IMG/VR virus record: IMGVR_UViG_3300005910_000021 | Location: 1-30,181 of that record | Length of the DNA stretch: 30,181 nt | Reading direction: 5' to 3' (one strand) | Source: a virus | Part shown: one piece after another, positions 1 to 7,039 of the stretch | Numbering within the stretch: the stretch's first letter is position 1 | How the letters are laid out: each line of letters begins with the position of its first letter | The notes under the pieces: generated by a model | Seen by the model: the letters and a program-made list of their open reading frames with translations, nothing else | Told to the model about the DNA's origin: nothing | Databases searched by the model: none | Translations under genes and position numbers: made by a program

Positions 1-729
1 ACCATTTTTTATCCTTCTAATAGTTGAAGTTGATACATTAAATATAATTGATATATTTTTGGTGGTTTCATTATTTTTTACTAACTCTTTAATTTTTCTC
101 ACTTTTTCATTATTTAATTTAGAATTAGGATGATTTTCTCCTGTAAGTTTTTCAGAAATTTTATTTAAAGTTTCTTTAGTATGTTTTTTACCATAAAAAG
201 GATTCTTCTTACCAATTCTTTGTTCTCTCAATTTTTGTTTAGTTTCTTCTGAAAGTTTTGTACCAATTTTCACTTCAGACCATTTCTTTAATTGATTTTC
301 TGTAAGCTTTCTCCCTTTATTAGCTTTACTTACTATATCTTTTACTCTTTGACTTCTTTTTCTACCATACATACCATTATTTTTACCTTTAGATTTCAAT
401 CCTATTTTTCTTTTAGATTCTTCGGAATGTTTAAATCCATGATTTCCTTCTCCACCCCAAGTTAAATTATATCCATTAGGTTTGAAAGAATTATACTGTT
501 TGATATAATGGTATTCCATCTCATCCATTTCTTCTTTAGATGAACATTCCTCTATAATTTCCCATTTAAAATTATCAAAACCATATTTACGAATAGCTCT
601 ATAAAAATAAAAATCTGTACCTGCATTTGCTCGTTGTAAATGTGATTTTTTTCTTTCAGATAAAGGTTTGATAGTTTGACCTATATAACATTTACCATTA
701 ATCTCATTTATAGTTTTATAGATAATCAT
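1..729 (-). CDS. GIY-YIG homing endonuclease, C-terminus cut by window edge
   Basis: The open frame runs from ATG at 729 to base 1 without a stop, so 243 residues are present and the C-terminus is outside the window. The N-terminus has the GIY-YIG nuclease signature (IYK near residue 3, then CYIGQT near residue 13). It is followed by NUMOD3-type DNA-contacting repeats (GKNNGMYGRK, GKKNPFYGKKH, GENHPNSKLN). A helix-turn-helix-like segment near residues 205-243 reads NISIIFNVSTSTIRRIKNG. This is the architecture of free-standing phage homing endonucleases of the Seg/I-TevI type, which cut unoccupied alleles to spread themselves. It starts 1 nt after the stop of the upstream zinc-ribbon gene. 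No intron is visible around it. Confident on family; target site unknown. Confidence 0.9.
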   Translation of the reverse strand, partial: MIIYKTINEINGKCYIGQTIKPLSERKKSHLQRANAGTDFYFYRAIRKYGFDNFKWEIIEECSSKEEMDEMEYHYIKQYNSFKPNGYNLTWGGEGNHGFKHSEESKRKIGLKSKGKNNGMYGRKRSQRVKDIVSKANKGRKLTENQLKKWSEVKIGTKLSEETKQKLREQRIGKKNPFYGKKHTKETLNKISEKLTGENHPNSKLNNEKVRKIKELVKNNETTKNISIIFNVSTSTIRRIKNG

Positions 730-730
730 T

Positions 731-991
731 TCAATCCGATCCAGTTGGTTTGACATTTTGACCATTAGCTCTTGCTTGTTTATAAGCATCCCAATAGTGA
801 CTGCTATTACCCTTCCAGTCGCACATATCTGTGCGATTATTATACTTCAATTCAAAACGTGACTTTGATATCAATCTATCCATTGCTTTCTTACATTTTG
901 GACAGGTATGCTTCTCATCCATTTCTTTTCCAAACTCTAACTTTTCTTCATAACAACCACAATCATTACATAAATACTCGAAAATAGGCAT
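731..991 (-). CDS. FmdB-type zinc-ribbon protein
   Basis: 86 residues. The start MPIFEYLCNDCG, a first CxxC (CNDC) and a second CxxC (CPKC, near residue 31) match the small FmdB/putative regulatory zinc-ribbon family, whose members begin MPxYEYxCxxCG. Two Cys pairs would bind one zinc ion. The tail, rich in Asn and aromatic residues, has no recognisable motif. Family members are widespread in bacteria and phages, with no firm biochemical role. It sits between a lipoprotein gene and the GIY-YIG gene. Family call is solid; function unknown. Confidence 0.75.
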   Translation of the reverse strand: MPIFEYLCNDCGCYEEKLEFGKEMDEKHTCPKCKKAMDRLISKSRFELKYNNRTDMCDWKGNSSHYWDAYKQARANGQNVKPTGSD

Positions 992-1011
992 TTCTTTCTT
1001 CTCCTTACAGT

Positions 1012-1530
1012 TTATATATCTCTAATTTCTAAAACCTTGTTAAATTTCTTCTTAAAACTATCCTTAGCTTTACCTTCCAATTTCTTACCCTTATAGCATT
1101 TTGTACCCTCATCAAATAAATATAAGTATACATCACCACCATATAAGTAAGAAAACCCCATTGGCATTCCTTTGTAAACCAAAAATACAGCAACGGGAAT
1201 CTTACAAGGACTTTTAGGATTTTTATAATACAATTCAAATGCAGAAGGTCCAACCAGAATAATATACTTATCTAACACTATCCAGTTTCTTGTTATTGTT
1301 TGTGGATCAATATACCCCTGATATGAATACTCCCCAAAAGAAGACTTAAAACTATCTTTTGGGGCTATGTATATCTGCTTTTCTCTTATTTTTTGTTTTT
1401 CCTTTTCATTTTTTCCAGATGGTACCTCAATAATATTACCATCTTTTTGAAATACATAATCAGTCGATGTTTTGATACAACCAAACATTACTATTAACAA
1501 CCCAACCAATAATATTTTACTTATTCTCAT
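1012..1530 (-). CDS. Putative phage lipoprotein (possible outer-membrane spanin)
   Basis: 172 residues. The N-terminus is a lipoprotein signal: positive start (MRISK), hydrophobic stretch LLVGLLIVMFG, then Cys18, the expected lipidation residue. The -3/-2 residues (M, F) are not ideal lipobox residues. The mature part is mixed alpha/beta with many Lys, Tyr and Asp and has no recognised domain. Its ATG overlaps by 14 nt the end of a gene for a membrane-anchored coiled-coil protein. Overlap of an inner-membrane coiled-coil gene with a following lipoprotein gene is the classic i-spanin/o-spanin layout used in lysis of Gram-negative hosts. At 172 residues it is long for an o-spanin, so this role is inference; a generic cell-surface lipoprotein is the alternative. 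Confidence 0.65.
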   Translation of the reverse strand: MRISKILLVGLLIVMFGCIKTSTDYVFQKDGNIIEVPSGKNEKEKQKIREKQIYIAPKDSFKSSFGEYSYQGYIDPQTITRNWIVLDKYIILVGPSAFELYYKNPKSPCKIPVAVFLVYKGMPMGFSYLYGGDVYLYLFDEGTKCYKGKKLEGKAKDSFKKKFNKVLEIRDI

Positions 1531-1819
1531 TTCTTTTCATCCTCTCATCAATTCTTATAAGGATATCATTCATTACATCTTGTTTCAATTTTATTTTCTC
1601 CACATCTGTTTGAACTTTCCCTATTTCTTTTTGAACTTGCTGGTTTCTATCATCTCTTTCTTCCTGTATATCTTGTTTGTTTTCAATAACATCAGCAGCT
1701 AAACTTGTAACACTATAAGAACTATGTGTAACCCATGTACCCCAACCAAGTATAGACATAAATAATGCAATGACTATAGCCACCATTATCTTTTTTAGTA
1801 TTCCGTTTTCGGCTTTCAT
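1517..1819 (-). CDS. Membrane-anchored coiled-coil protein (possible inner-membrane spanin)
   Basis: 100 residues. A short charged N-terminus (MKAENGILKK) is followed by one transmembrane segment (about residues 11-30, IMVAIVIALFMSILGWGTWV). The rest, residues 45-100, is highly charged and heptad-like with Gln, Glu and Lys, predicting a coiled coil outside the membrane. N-in single-span topology plus a coiled coil matches i-spanins, and the next gene encodes a lipoprotein in an overlapping frame. The ribosome binding site (GAGAGG) lies inside the last codons of the upstream gene. A holin-like or other phage membrane protein is possible; no endolysin gene is visible nearby to support a lysis cassette. 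Confidence 0.6.
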   Translation of the reverse strand: MKAENGILKKIMVAIVIALFMSILGWGTWVTHSSYSVTSLAADVIENKQDIQEERDDRNQQVQKEIGKVQTDVEKIKLKQDVMNDILIRIDERMKRNENK

Positions 1820-1822
1820 TTC

Positions 1823-2272
1823 TCATAACCTCTCAAATGTGTAATATATCATGAAGGTGTTTTCAATATATTTATCGGTAAGTCTGTAATGTAATTCCTT
1901 TTCAATCCTATCTGAAAATTTATCATATAATTTCTCTCTTTTAATGAAACCACAGTATTGCCATTCTTTTGGCTTCACTTTACTGATAAATTGTTTTAAT
2001 GCACTTAGTGCTCCTGCAAAGGCTTTTAATGGATGTCCTGTATGTGTGTCACCGGTAACAATAGTACCATCCATATCAGCACCAAATGTGAAATGATATA
2101 TACCACTTATCTTTGCTACCTTTGCTCTGTATTTCAGACCATCAAATTGCCATACCCATTTATTCTTTCCATCAGACATTGCATTTATAGATTCTAATGA
2201 TTCATCAAATTCATTACACAATTCTTCAACATATAGATCATATAATTCATCTATATGTTGTTTAAATTTCAT
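1823..2272 (-). CDS. Hypothetical phage protein
   Basis: 149 residues, not recognised. It has a mixed composition and no membrane segment. The middle (about residues 40-80) is beta-rich, with WVWQFDGLKYRAKVAKI and a following FTFGADMDGT; the end is helical. The first residues (MKFKQHIDE) loosely resemble the capsid-targeting N-termini seen in other genes here, which is weak evidence for a virion protein. The ATG overlaps the stop of the upstream gene by one base. Confidence 0.6.
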   Translation of the reverse strand: MKFKQHIDELYDLYVEELCNEFDESLESINAMSDGKNKWVWQFDGLKYRAKVAKISGIYHFTFGADMDGTIVTGDTHTGHPLKAFAGALSALKQFISKVKPKEWQYCGFIKREKLYDKFSDRIEKELHYRLTDKYIENTFMIYYTFERL

Positions 2273-2526
2273 TATTCCTCATCTTCTATAGGTAAATCAA
2301 TAACTATTTGTCTAATTTTCTTTAAATTGGTAAGTATGGCTTTTGCTTCCTTCTTAGTTATTGTTATGTTATCTTTGTCAGCTGATTTTTCAATTTTACC
2401 TAATATTTTAGCTGCATATGGGTCCATAAGTATATTCAATATAACATGCGATAAATTTTCTTTCTGCTTCCGTGTATACTTAGGATCTTCCGTTATCTTT
2501 TCCATTAAATATTCTCTTAGTTTCAT
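2272..2526 (-). CDS. Hypothetical small helical protein
   Basis: 84 residues, Lys- and Glu-rich and predicted all-helical, with no recognised domain. The first residues, MKLREYLMEK, fit a T4-type capsid-targeting pattern with a possible prohead-protease site after the Glu of LME. An AAAGG ribosome binding site lies 8 nt before the ATG. It ends in an acidic tail (EDEE). It may be an internal head protein, by inference only. Confidence 0.6.
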   Translation of the reverse strand: MKLREYLMEKITEDPKYTRKQKENLSHVILNILMDPYAAKILGKIEKSADKDNITITKKEAKAILTNLKKIRQIVIDLPIEDEE

Positions 2527-2531
2527 AATTG

Positions 2532-3341
2532 TTACCTTTCTAAACCACCATTTATAAAATTGTTTAAATAACCAGTAATATTGCCAATGTTAGGAAGTAT
2601 CATCGCTTCCTTGTTATTAAAATGGTACATGCCACCTTCTCTATACTGACCAGGATTATTACCCCAAGAGAATACGGGCACCTTCTGTAGATTGCATATA
2701 GTTGTCCAATAACTTAAAGGACACACCACTACTTTAGCATATGATATGGCACCTATTATATATTTCCAACCATTTTCAAAATAATCTATATATTTAAATA
2801 TTTCATTCTCATTTACTAAGGGTGTATTCATATCACCTATAACAACGAACCCCTTATCTTTTATAGAATTGTAAAAAATGCTCATTTCATCTTCGTCACC
2901 ATAAGGTATGAAAATGCGTAAATTTTTTAGTTCTTCAGGAGTATTTATGTTTTTTAAATCTATATGTTCAAATGTTTTATTATATATGGGGTATTGTATT
3001 ACCGACTTTGTGTAATTTATACCCATCACATCTATATTTTTTTTAGAACAACCCTCTCTTTCTGATATGGATATCTTTAGATCTTTAACGAGAATATTAT
3101 AATTTTTTAAAGATAATAACCTATGTATATAACCTTCCTGTCCTAATTCATCTCTAGATAATTGTTTATATACAGGTAGTTGTTCGTTATCAAAGGTCTT
3201 ATATAAAAAGGAGCGATTAAAATGTGTGCTAATGTATGTTTTATCTGGCTGTAGAACTTTATGTATCCATGTTATGTATGGTCTAAAGGTAAGTATTTCT
3301 TGTTTAAAAGATCCAACATAAGGCCCTAAAATCAATGTCAT
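2532..3341 (-). CDS. Glycosyltransferase family 9-like protein
   Basis: 269 residues. The C-terminal half has the shape of GT-B sugar transferases of the heptosyltransferase (GT9) type. A hydrophobic strand (FVVIGDMN) is followed by a helix, then GAISYAKVVVCPLSYWTTICNL and VPVFSWG, corresponding to the family's donor-binding segment where a Ser or Tyr sits before an Ala/Leu-rich helix and the strand VPVV. The N-terminal half (GPYVGSFKQEI) would bind the acceptor. Phages use such enzymes to modify DNA bases, virion proteins or host surface sugars; the substrate is not visible here. Its ATG overlaps the previous stop by one base. The family call rests on motif shape only. Confidence 0.5.
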   Translation of the reverse strand: MTLILGPYVGSFKQEILTFRPYITWIHKVLQPDKTYISTHFNRSFLYKTFDNEQLPVYKQLSRDELGQEGYIHRLLSLKNYNILVKDLKISISEREGCSKKNIDVMGINYTKSVIQYPIYNKTFEHIDLKNINTPEELKNLRIFIPYGDEDEMSIFYNSIKDKGFVVIGDMNTPLVNENEIFKYIDYFENGWKYIIGAISYAKVVVCPLSYWTTICNLQKVPVFSWGNNPGQYREGGMYHFNNKEAMILPNIGNITGYLNNFINGGLER

Positions 3342-3814
3342 TATATAACATATCCCTCTTCACATATGATAACATTACCATTCCAAAGGTTCAGTATTTC
3401 TTCTTTGTCACAGAAGATATCGTCATTTATGGATATAACCTCCAAATTCTTCAACACATCTTCAAAACAATAATTCAATATAAAGTGCAGTTCGTAAGTA
3501 CTTAAATTTGAAAAATCTAATAGTACCTTGTTATTCTTTCTGAAAAAGGATATAATACCAACACCTTTCTGGTTCTGTATATAATACTTTTTAGACGTGT
3601 ACTTCAGAATATAATTATAGATTCTTATGTTATCTCCTATAATGAACCTATTCGTTTTAGGGTAAAAGGACAAAACTTTCTTTACCTTTTCCTCTGTTGG
3701 ATTAAAGAATGCTAATTTGATCAAATGAACCCTTGATATACCTCTCAAATCCTCATCGTATAGATTATCCTCCGTGATTGTAATAAAATCTGTTCCTATA
3801 CTGGTAATTCTCAT
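3341..3814 (-). CDS. Hypothetical protein next to primase
   Basis: 157 residues, not recognised. It is rich in Ile, Asn, Tyr and Phe with alternating strands and helices and no membrane segment or metal-binding motif. It starts in an ATGA overlap with the primase stop, with AGGAGG inside the last primase codons (Gly-Gly-Lys), so its translation is probably coupled to primase. Position suggests a replication or accessory role, without direct evidence. Confidence 0.6.
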   Translation of the reverse strand: MRITSIGTDFITITEDNLYDEDLRGISRVHLIKLAFFNPTEEKVKKVLSFYPKTNRFIIGDNIRIYNYILKYTSKKYYIQNQKGVGIISFFRKNNKVLLDFSNLSTYELHFILNYCFEDVLKNLEVISINDDIFCDKEEILNLWNGNVIICEEGYVI

Positions 3815-4848
3815 TTACATTTTCCTCCTAATAATTTCAGTCTCCATGGGGAAATCTTAATTTTGGTATAAGCTTTAGTGCTTGAGTATGAATTGTCTAT
3901 AACAAACTTATATATATTATTTATACCAGAACCAACATAAAATTCATTTATATCCTTATATTTATCATTAGAAAACAAAAAGAATTTGGTATTAGGAGGG
4001 GTATTGTTAGAATCTATAAGTTTAAGTATGGATTTTAGACCAGCTTCATCGTTATCAAGGCATACTATCAAACCCTTATTTGTTAATTGTGATATTTCAT
4101 TCAGAAAGTCTTTGGATATTTCACTACCCAAGCAGGATGTTCCTTGACTTCCAATAGTAGCAGCATCAATCAGACCTTCACATATAATTATATATTTGGA
4201 ACTATCAAATTCATGCTTGTTATATATAATACTGCCTTTAGCCAATGTGGGGTTCTTATATTTGGGTAGAATACTATCAATCATTGCTCTTGCTTGGAAG
4301 TAAACAATATGATTATCTTTATCGTATATGGGTATTATAAATCTCCCTTGATAATCACCTTTGTAAGCAACATGTACATTAAGATGGGATATTTTCCTAT
4401 CTCTTATGAATTTTCTTAGAGCTTTCTGATAGATTAGTTTCATATAACCATCAACTCTTTCATCAACAGATATACAGTCATTCAGTATATAATCGTGATA
4501 TTCATATTCATATTCTATTTCCTTAATTATTTTTTCTTTCTTGCGATTGGAAAGTTTTTGGATTAGATAGTCTGGGTCGTATGATTGGAGATCTTTAAGG
4601 GATTGGGCTATGGATATTCCTTTAAGAGTGGAATAAAGAGTAAGAAATGAACCAGATTCATTACAGTTAAAACAATGCCATAAAATTTGCCCCCCATTAA
4701 AATCCATATTAAATCGTTTCTTTGATTTAGATTTCTTTGAATCTCCGCAAAGTGGGCATCTCGATAACACATGGGTACCATTTTTAGAGAGTTTCACACC
4801 TTCCATATATTGATAACAAAATTCAATCATAACATCTAAAGCTATCAT
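3811..4848 (-). CDS. DNA primase (zinc finger plus TOPRIM)
   Basis: 345 residues from ATG at 4848. It makes the RNA primers for lagging-strand synthesis. The N-terminal zinc finger has CPLC at 31-34 and CFNC at 59-62, as in DnaG/T7 gp4 CHC2-type fingers. The TOPRIM catalytic domain has Glu224 (CEGLIDAA) and the Asp265/Asp267 pair in LDNDEAG, which bind metal. RFIIPIYD at 169-176 matches the primase core. It lacks the DnaG helicase-binding tail and any helicase domain, so it resembles the primase half of phage primase-helicases. The upstream TTG at 4854 is a worse start: an AGAGG site sits 7-8 nt before ATG 4848. It follows an HNH gene directly (TAATG). Confidence 0.92.
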   Translation of the reverse strand: MIALDVMIEFCYQYMEGVKLSKNGTHVLSRCPLCGDSKKSKSKKRFNMDFNGGQILWHCFNCNESGSFLTLYSTLKGISIAQSLKDLQSYDPDYLIQKLSNRKKEKIIKEIEYEYEYHDYILNDCISVDERVDGYMKLIYQKALRKFIRDRKISHLNVHVAYKGDYQGRFIIPIYDKDNHIVYFQARAMIDSILPKYKNPTLAKGSIIYNKHEFDSSKYIIICEGLIDAATIGSQGTSCLGSEISKDFLNEISQLTNKGLIVCLDNDEAGLKSILKLIDSNNTPPNTKFFLFSNDKYKDINEFYVGSGINNIYKFVIDNSYSSTKAYTKIKISPWRLKLLGGKCK

Positions 4849-4862
4849 TAACAAACCTCTAT
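4846..4862 (-). promoter_or_regulatory. Primase ribosome binding site inside HNH gene end
   Basis: The last HNH codons (Ile-Glu-Val-Cys-stop) read ATAGAGGTTTGTTAATG, so AGAGG within the HNH reading frame lies about 7 nt before the primase ATG. Stop and start share one A (TAATG). The second HNH gene has the same arrangement at 10130-10147. Confidence 0.8.
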
Positions 4863-5366
4863 TCTTAATTGTTCATACCTGCATCCATCTTTTTGATGCA
4901 CTTTCTTATGGCAAGTATAACATAAAGTAATGCAATTGTCAATATCAGCAGACTCTAATGGATTGGTACTTACTGGATAGATATGGTGGCAATGGAGAGT
5001 ACCGGTAGAACCACACTTAACACATTGATATCCATCCCTTTTCAATACTAATTTTTTTAATTCTGGTTGAACTTCTCTATCCAATTTCAACCATTCTAAT
5101 CTTCCTGCTCTTATTGCATCTTCTCTCATTAATTGTTCAGGTGATTTACCATATATAGAACAGGAATATCTACATTCATCAGAACAATAAAAACGAGATT
5201 CATAATTATAATTACCTTTGAGATATTGAGACCTATTATTGGCATTATAATCTTTTGGTATAAACCATTTATTACATTTAAAACACCTTACTTCTAATAT
5301 ATTCTTATCTTTTGGACTTCTTCTTACCTCTTCACACCATTCTATCTGAGAGGCATAAGTATCATA
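4848..5366 (-). repeat. Duplicated HNH C-terminal segment, copy 1
   Basis: The 519 bp encoding residues 95-266 of the HNH gene are closely similar to 10135-10659. Long runs are identical, for example the part encoding IYPVSTNPLESADIDNC. The similarity includes the stop-proximal codons that make the next gene's ribosome binding site. Confidence 0.85.
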
Positions 5367-5648
5367 AAGAGGTATATGTTTTTTCCATAATTCACCTTTC
5401 CAATTACTATTTTTTTCACCTTTTTGGTTCTTTGATTTTTTTAATTTTCTTTCTTTTGTATTATATCCTTTACCAGCACAAATTTTAGAACAATAATAAC
5501 CTACTTTATTACTTACTTGTGCTAAAAATGGTTCCCCACAAATTTCACATTTCTCTTTGTAAATATAATATACATATCTCTTATCATGCCATTTACCGGT
5601 CTTTTTATTATATTTTAACCCTTCTAAATTATCCCAGCATATTTTCAT
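4848..5648 (-). CDS. HNH homing endonuclease (copy 1)
   Basis: 266 residues. The C-terminal HNH domain has zinc Cys pairs C209/C212 and C243/C246, the HCHH core at 219-222, Asn238 and His247/His251. The centre (95-200) carries further Cys pairs (RCFKC, FYCSDEC). The N-terminus has a separate Cys pair (CEIC, CSKIC) and an NSNWKG element typical of NUMOD-type DNA-binding parts. From residue 95 to the end it is nearly identical to the HNH protein at 10135-11133, while the N-terminal parts differ completely. This is the modular pattern of mobile homing endonucleases: shared nuclease, swapped targeting head. It is wedged directly before primase. Ribosome binding site AAGGAG precedes the ATG. Confidence 0.93.
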   Translation of the reverse strand: MKICWDNLEGLKYNKKTGKWHDKRYVYYIYKEKCEICGEPFLAQVSNKVGYYCSKICAGKGYNTKERKLKKSKNQKGEKNSNWKGELWKKHIPLYDTYASQIEWCEEVRRSPKDKNILEVRCFKCNKWFIPKDYNANNRSQYLKGNYNYESRFYCSDECRYSCSIYGKSPEQLMREDAIRAGRLEWLKLDREVQPELKKLVLKRDGYQCVKCGSTGTLHCHHIYPVSTNPLESADIDNCITLCYTCHKKVHQKDGCRYEQLRIEVC

Positions 5649-5686
5649 AATTAAACTCCTTACTAAGTTAAATTGTTGTGGAGTAA

Positions 5687-5710
5687 GGCTTAGTGAGTAA
5701 GCACTAAGCC
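5687..5710. other. Perfect 9-bp hairpin upstream of HNH gene
   Basis: GGCTTAGTG at 5687-5695 pairs perfectly with CACTAAGCC at 5702-5710 around a 6-nt loop. It lies in an 84-nt non-coding gap between the stop at 5733 and the HNH ATG at 5648. On the minus strand it is followed by TTACTCC rather than a T-run, so it is not a standard terminator. It could protect the mRNA end, regulate HNH translation, or mark the edge of the inserted element. Confidence 0.6.
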
Positions 5711-5732
5711 AAGGTGATCAAACCCTGTCCTC

Positions 5733-5912
5733 CTATTCCTCGAAAAAAATCCCTTTCCAGCATTCATAATCAAAAGGGGTTAATAAGGCTGCCTCTTCAT
5801 ACGTTAAGTCCTTGAATTTCTTATACTTACAGAATATCTTACCATTCTTTATTTTACAATGGAAACAGTTTATACAAAGAGGTGTTGTGTTTTGTTCTTT
5901 TCCATCTTCCAT
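5733..5912 (-). CDS. Small Cys-rich protein
   Basis: 59 residues from ATG 5912 to TAG 5733. Cys13, Cys16, Cys19 of CINCFHC, Cys28 in the following IFCKYKK, and a later Cys (YECW) suggest a zinc-binding knuckle. TLTYEE-like spacing and FDYECWKG resemble small phage zinc proteins, but no family is recognised. The ATG follows the stop of the HTH gene directly (TAAATG), supporting coupled translation. Confidence 0.6.
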   Translation of the reverse strand: MEDGKEQNTTPLCINCFHCKIKNGKIFCKYKKFKDLTYEEAALLTPFDYECWKGIFFEE

Positions 5913-6248
5913 TTACTTGTTCTTTAGGTGTACCATACGTTTCTTTCCATCATTCTCTATTTCTTTTCGTATATCTTTAGGAAATAATCGGATAAATTTA
6001 CTCATATCGTCATCATCTACTTTGAATATTTGTGACATAACGACTGCTGTTTCAAAAGCATCCCATTCCTTATCTAACTTTCTTGTTTCTTTATACACCT
6101 TCTTCAATGCCCTTTTCAATGTTTGGGATACCGCTTGTCTGCTAATACCCAATTCCTTAGCAATCTCAGCACCGGTCTTTTGTTCTGTAAGTGCTTGAAT
6201 ATTATACTCTCTTTGCTCTTCTTCCTTTATAAATGTTCTAATTCCCAT
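5913..6248 (-). CDS. Small helix-turn-helix protein, sigma-region-4-like
   Basis: 111 residues. Residues about 20-53 contain TGAEIAKELGISRQAVSQTLKRALKKVY, a clear helix-turn-helix of the sigma-70 region 4 type: the AEIAKELGIS turn and the recognition helix RQAVSQTLKRAL. The rest is charged and helical. It lacks the sigma region 2 that would bind the -10 element, so it is a DNA-binding regulator or terminase-small-subunit-like protein rather than a full sigma factor. The ribosome binding site GGAGGAG lies within the end of the upstream gene, which it overlaps by 11 nt. Confidence 0.75.
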   Translation of the reverse strand: MGIRTFIKEEEQREYNIQALTEQKTGAEIAKELGISRQAVSQTLKRALKKVYKETRKLDKEWDAFETAVVMSQIFKVDDDDMSKFIRLFPKDIRKEIENDGKKRMVHLKNK

Positions 6249-6435
6249 TGTTTTTCTCCTCCAATAAATGTTTTCTTATGTATCCAGTGTTTTTCACAGG
6301 TGTTTTATTCTTCCATACATATTTTATTTTCTCTTTATTGTATTTATATCCTTGGGTATCTGTTAGAGTATTTTCATTTATATTTACAATTCTTACAATT
6401 TTATCTTTACCGCATTCATCAACCATTACATACAT
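6238..6435 (-). CDS. Hypothetical small protein
   Basis: 65 residues, not recognised. It is Lys- and Asn-rich; the first half could be a small beta barrel or KOW-like fold (VRIVNINENTLTDTQGYKYN), the second half a basic helix. An AGAGGTT ribosome binding site precedes the ATG by about 9 nt. Its 3' end overlaps the HTH gene start, suggesting co-translation. Confidence 0.55.
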   Translation of the reverse strand: MYVMVDECGKDKIVRIVNINENTLTDTQGYKYNKEKIKYVWKNKTPVKNTGYIRKHLLEEKNNGN

Positions 6436-6439
6436 TATA

Positions 6440-6649
6440 TTACAACCTCTTCATATATATTACAACCTTTTCATCTTCTGGATGAACAACACCTCTATCA
6501 TCAACATAATTAGACACTCCATTTATAACGGAATATGGCTCATCTGGTTTTCCTTCATTTTTAGATTTATCGATTTTGAAGGAAAACTTTGTGTATAAAT
6601 CATGTAAATCACCACTTATATTATTACCTTTCCTATAATAGCAAAGCAA
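6440..6649 (-). CDS. C-terminal fragment of a frameshifted acetyltransferase-like gene
   Basis: Up to 69 residues, opening at a TTG at 6649 inside the upstream frame, with no convincing ribosome binding site for it. The content (LYTKFSFKIDKS, EPYSVINGVSNYV, VVHPEDEKVVIYMKR) looks like the end of a GNAT-type fold: a helix with FYxKxGF-like sequence followed by strands. The gene at 6616-6945 ends with NGAKRLDCFA, the strand that normally comes just before. Reading the two with a -1 shift near 6630 gives one coherent protein (DCFA then YYRKGNN). It is therefore either the second half of a programmed frameshift product, a broken gene, or a sequencing-error split. Confidence 0.5.
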   Translation of the reverse strand: MLCYYRKGNNISGDLHDLYTKFSFKIDKSKNEGKPDEPYSVINGVSNYVDDRGVVHPEDEKVVIYMKRL

Positions 6650-6945
6650 TCAAGTCTTTTAGCACCATTTGATACTGCTGATCTCATTAAGGCATTCGCA
6701 GAAGACTTTTGTGATGAAAATAATGATACAAGTTCATTACTATGTGCTATACAGTATCCTGATGAATTGTTCTTACCAAGATAACACTGCATCTTCTTAT
6801 ATTCAGATACACTGTATATTGTCAATGTATCAAGACCTTTTGCATTATCCCCTCTTGATATATCATTACCCCTTATTTTTGATACAGCTTGATGAAATAC
6901 TCTGCCAGTTACCTGTTTGAAATTGTCCTCATCCTCTGGATTCAA
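6616..6945 (-). CDS. N-terminal part of acetyltransferase-like protein, frameshifted
   Basis: 109 residues. The TTG start at 6945 has a strong GAGGGGG ribosome binding site 7 nt upstream. The section SSANALMRSAVSNGAKRLDCFA matches the GNAT-like layout (small-residue loop, helix, strand) in which a C-terminal FYxKxGF part must follow; here the frame stops soon after (IIGKVII). That missing part is found at 6440-6649 in the -1 frame. No standard X XXY YYZ slippery heptamer is visible at the joint. As a separate gene it would be a truncated fold. Substrate unknown. Confidence 0.55.
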   Translation of the reverse strand: MNPEDEDNFKQVTGRVFHQAVSKIRGNDISRGDNAKGLDTLTIYSVSEYKKMQCYLGKNNSSGYCIAHSNELVSLFSSQKSSANALMRSAVSNGAKRLDCFAIIGKVII

Positions 6946-7039
6946 CCGTTGACCCCCTCATCAATTGCTTGGATGATAATTTTCCAATATCCTTAAAAGC
7001 TTCTAATATCTCATTAATTCTACGCAATACTCCATTCAT
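6929..7039 (-). CDS. Possible 36-residue bridging ORF
   Basis: ATG 7039 to TGA 6929, 36 residues (MNGVLRRINEILEAFKDIGK and a short tail), predicted helical. It overlaps the amidohydrolase end by 20 nt and the start of the acetyltransferase-like gene by 17 nt, and fills the otherwise empty 74 nt between them. GGAGG lies 12 nt before the ATG, rather far. It may be a real small protein or serve to couple translation into the TTG-start gene. Confidence 0.35.
   Translation of the reverse strand: MNGVLRRINEILEAFKDIGKLSSKQLMRGSTVESRG

Noticed and set aside
3811-4854. TTG at 4854 as primase start
   Set aside because: It lies within the HNH end and almost touches the AGAGG site; ATG 4848 has correct spacing.
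5687-5710. A rho-independent terminator
   Set aside because: The stem is strong, but no T-run follows on either strand.
4848-5732. A group I intron around the first HNH gene
   Set aside because: Primase and the upstream genes are intact and not split, and no intron core is visible, so the HNH gene is free-standing.
5913-6248. A full phage sigma factor
   Set aside because: Only a region-4-like helix-turn-helix is present in 111 residues; region 2 is missing.
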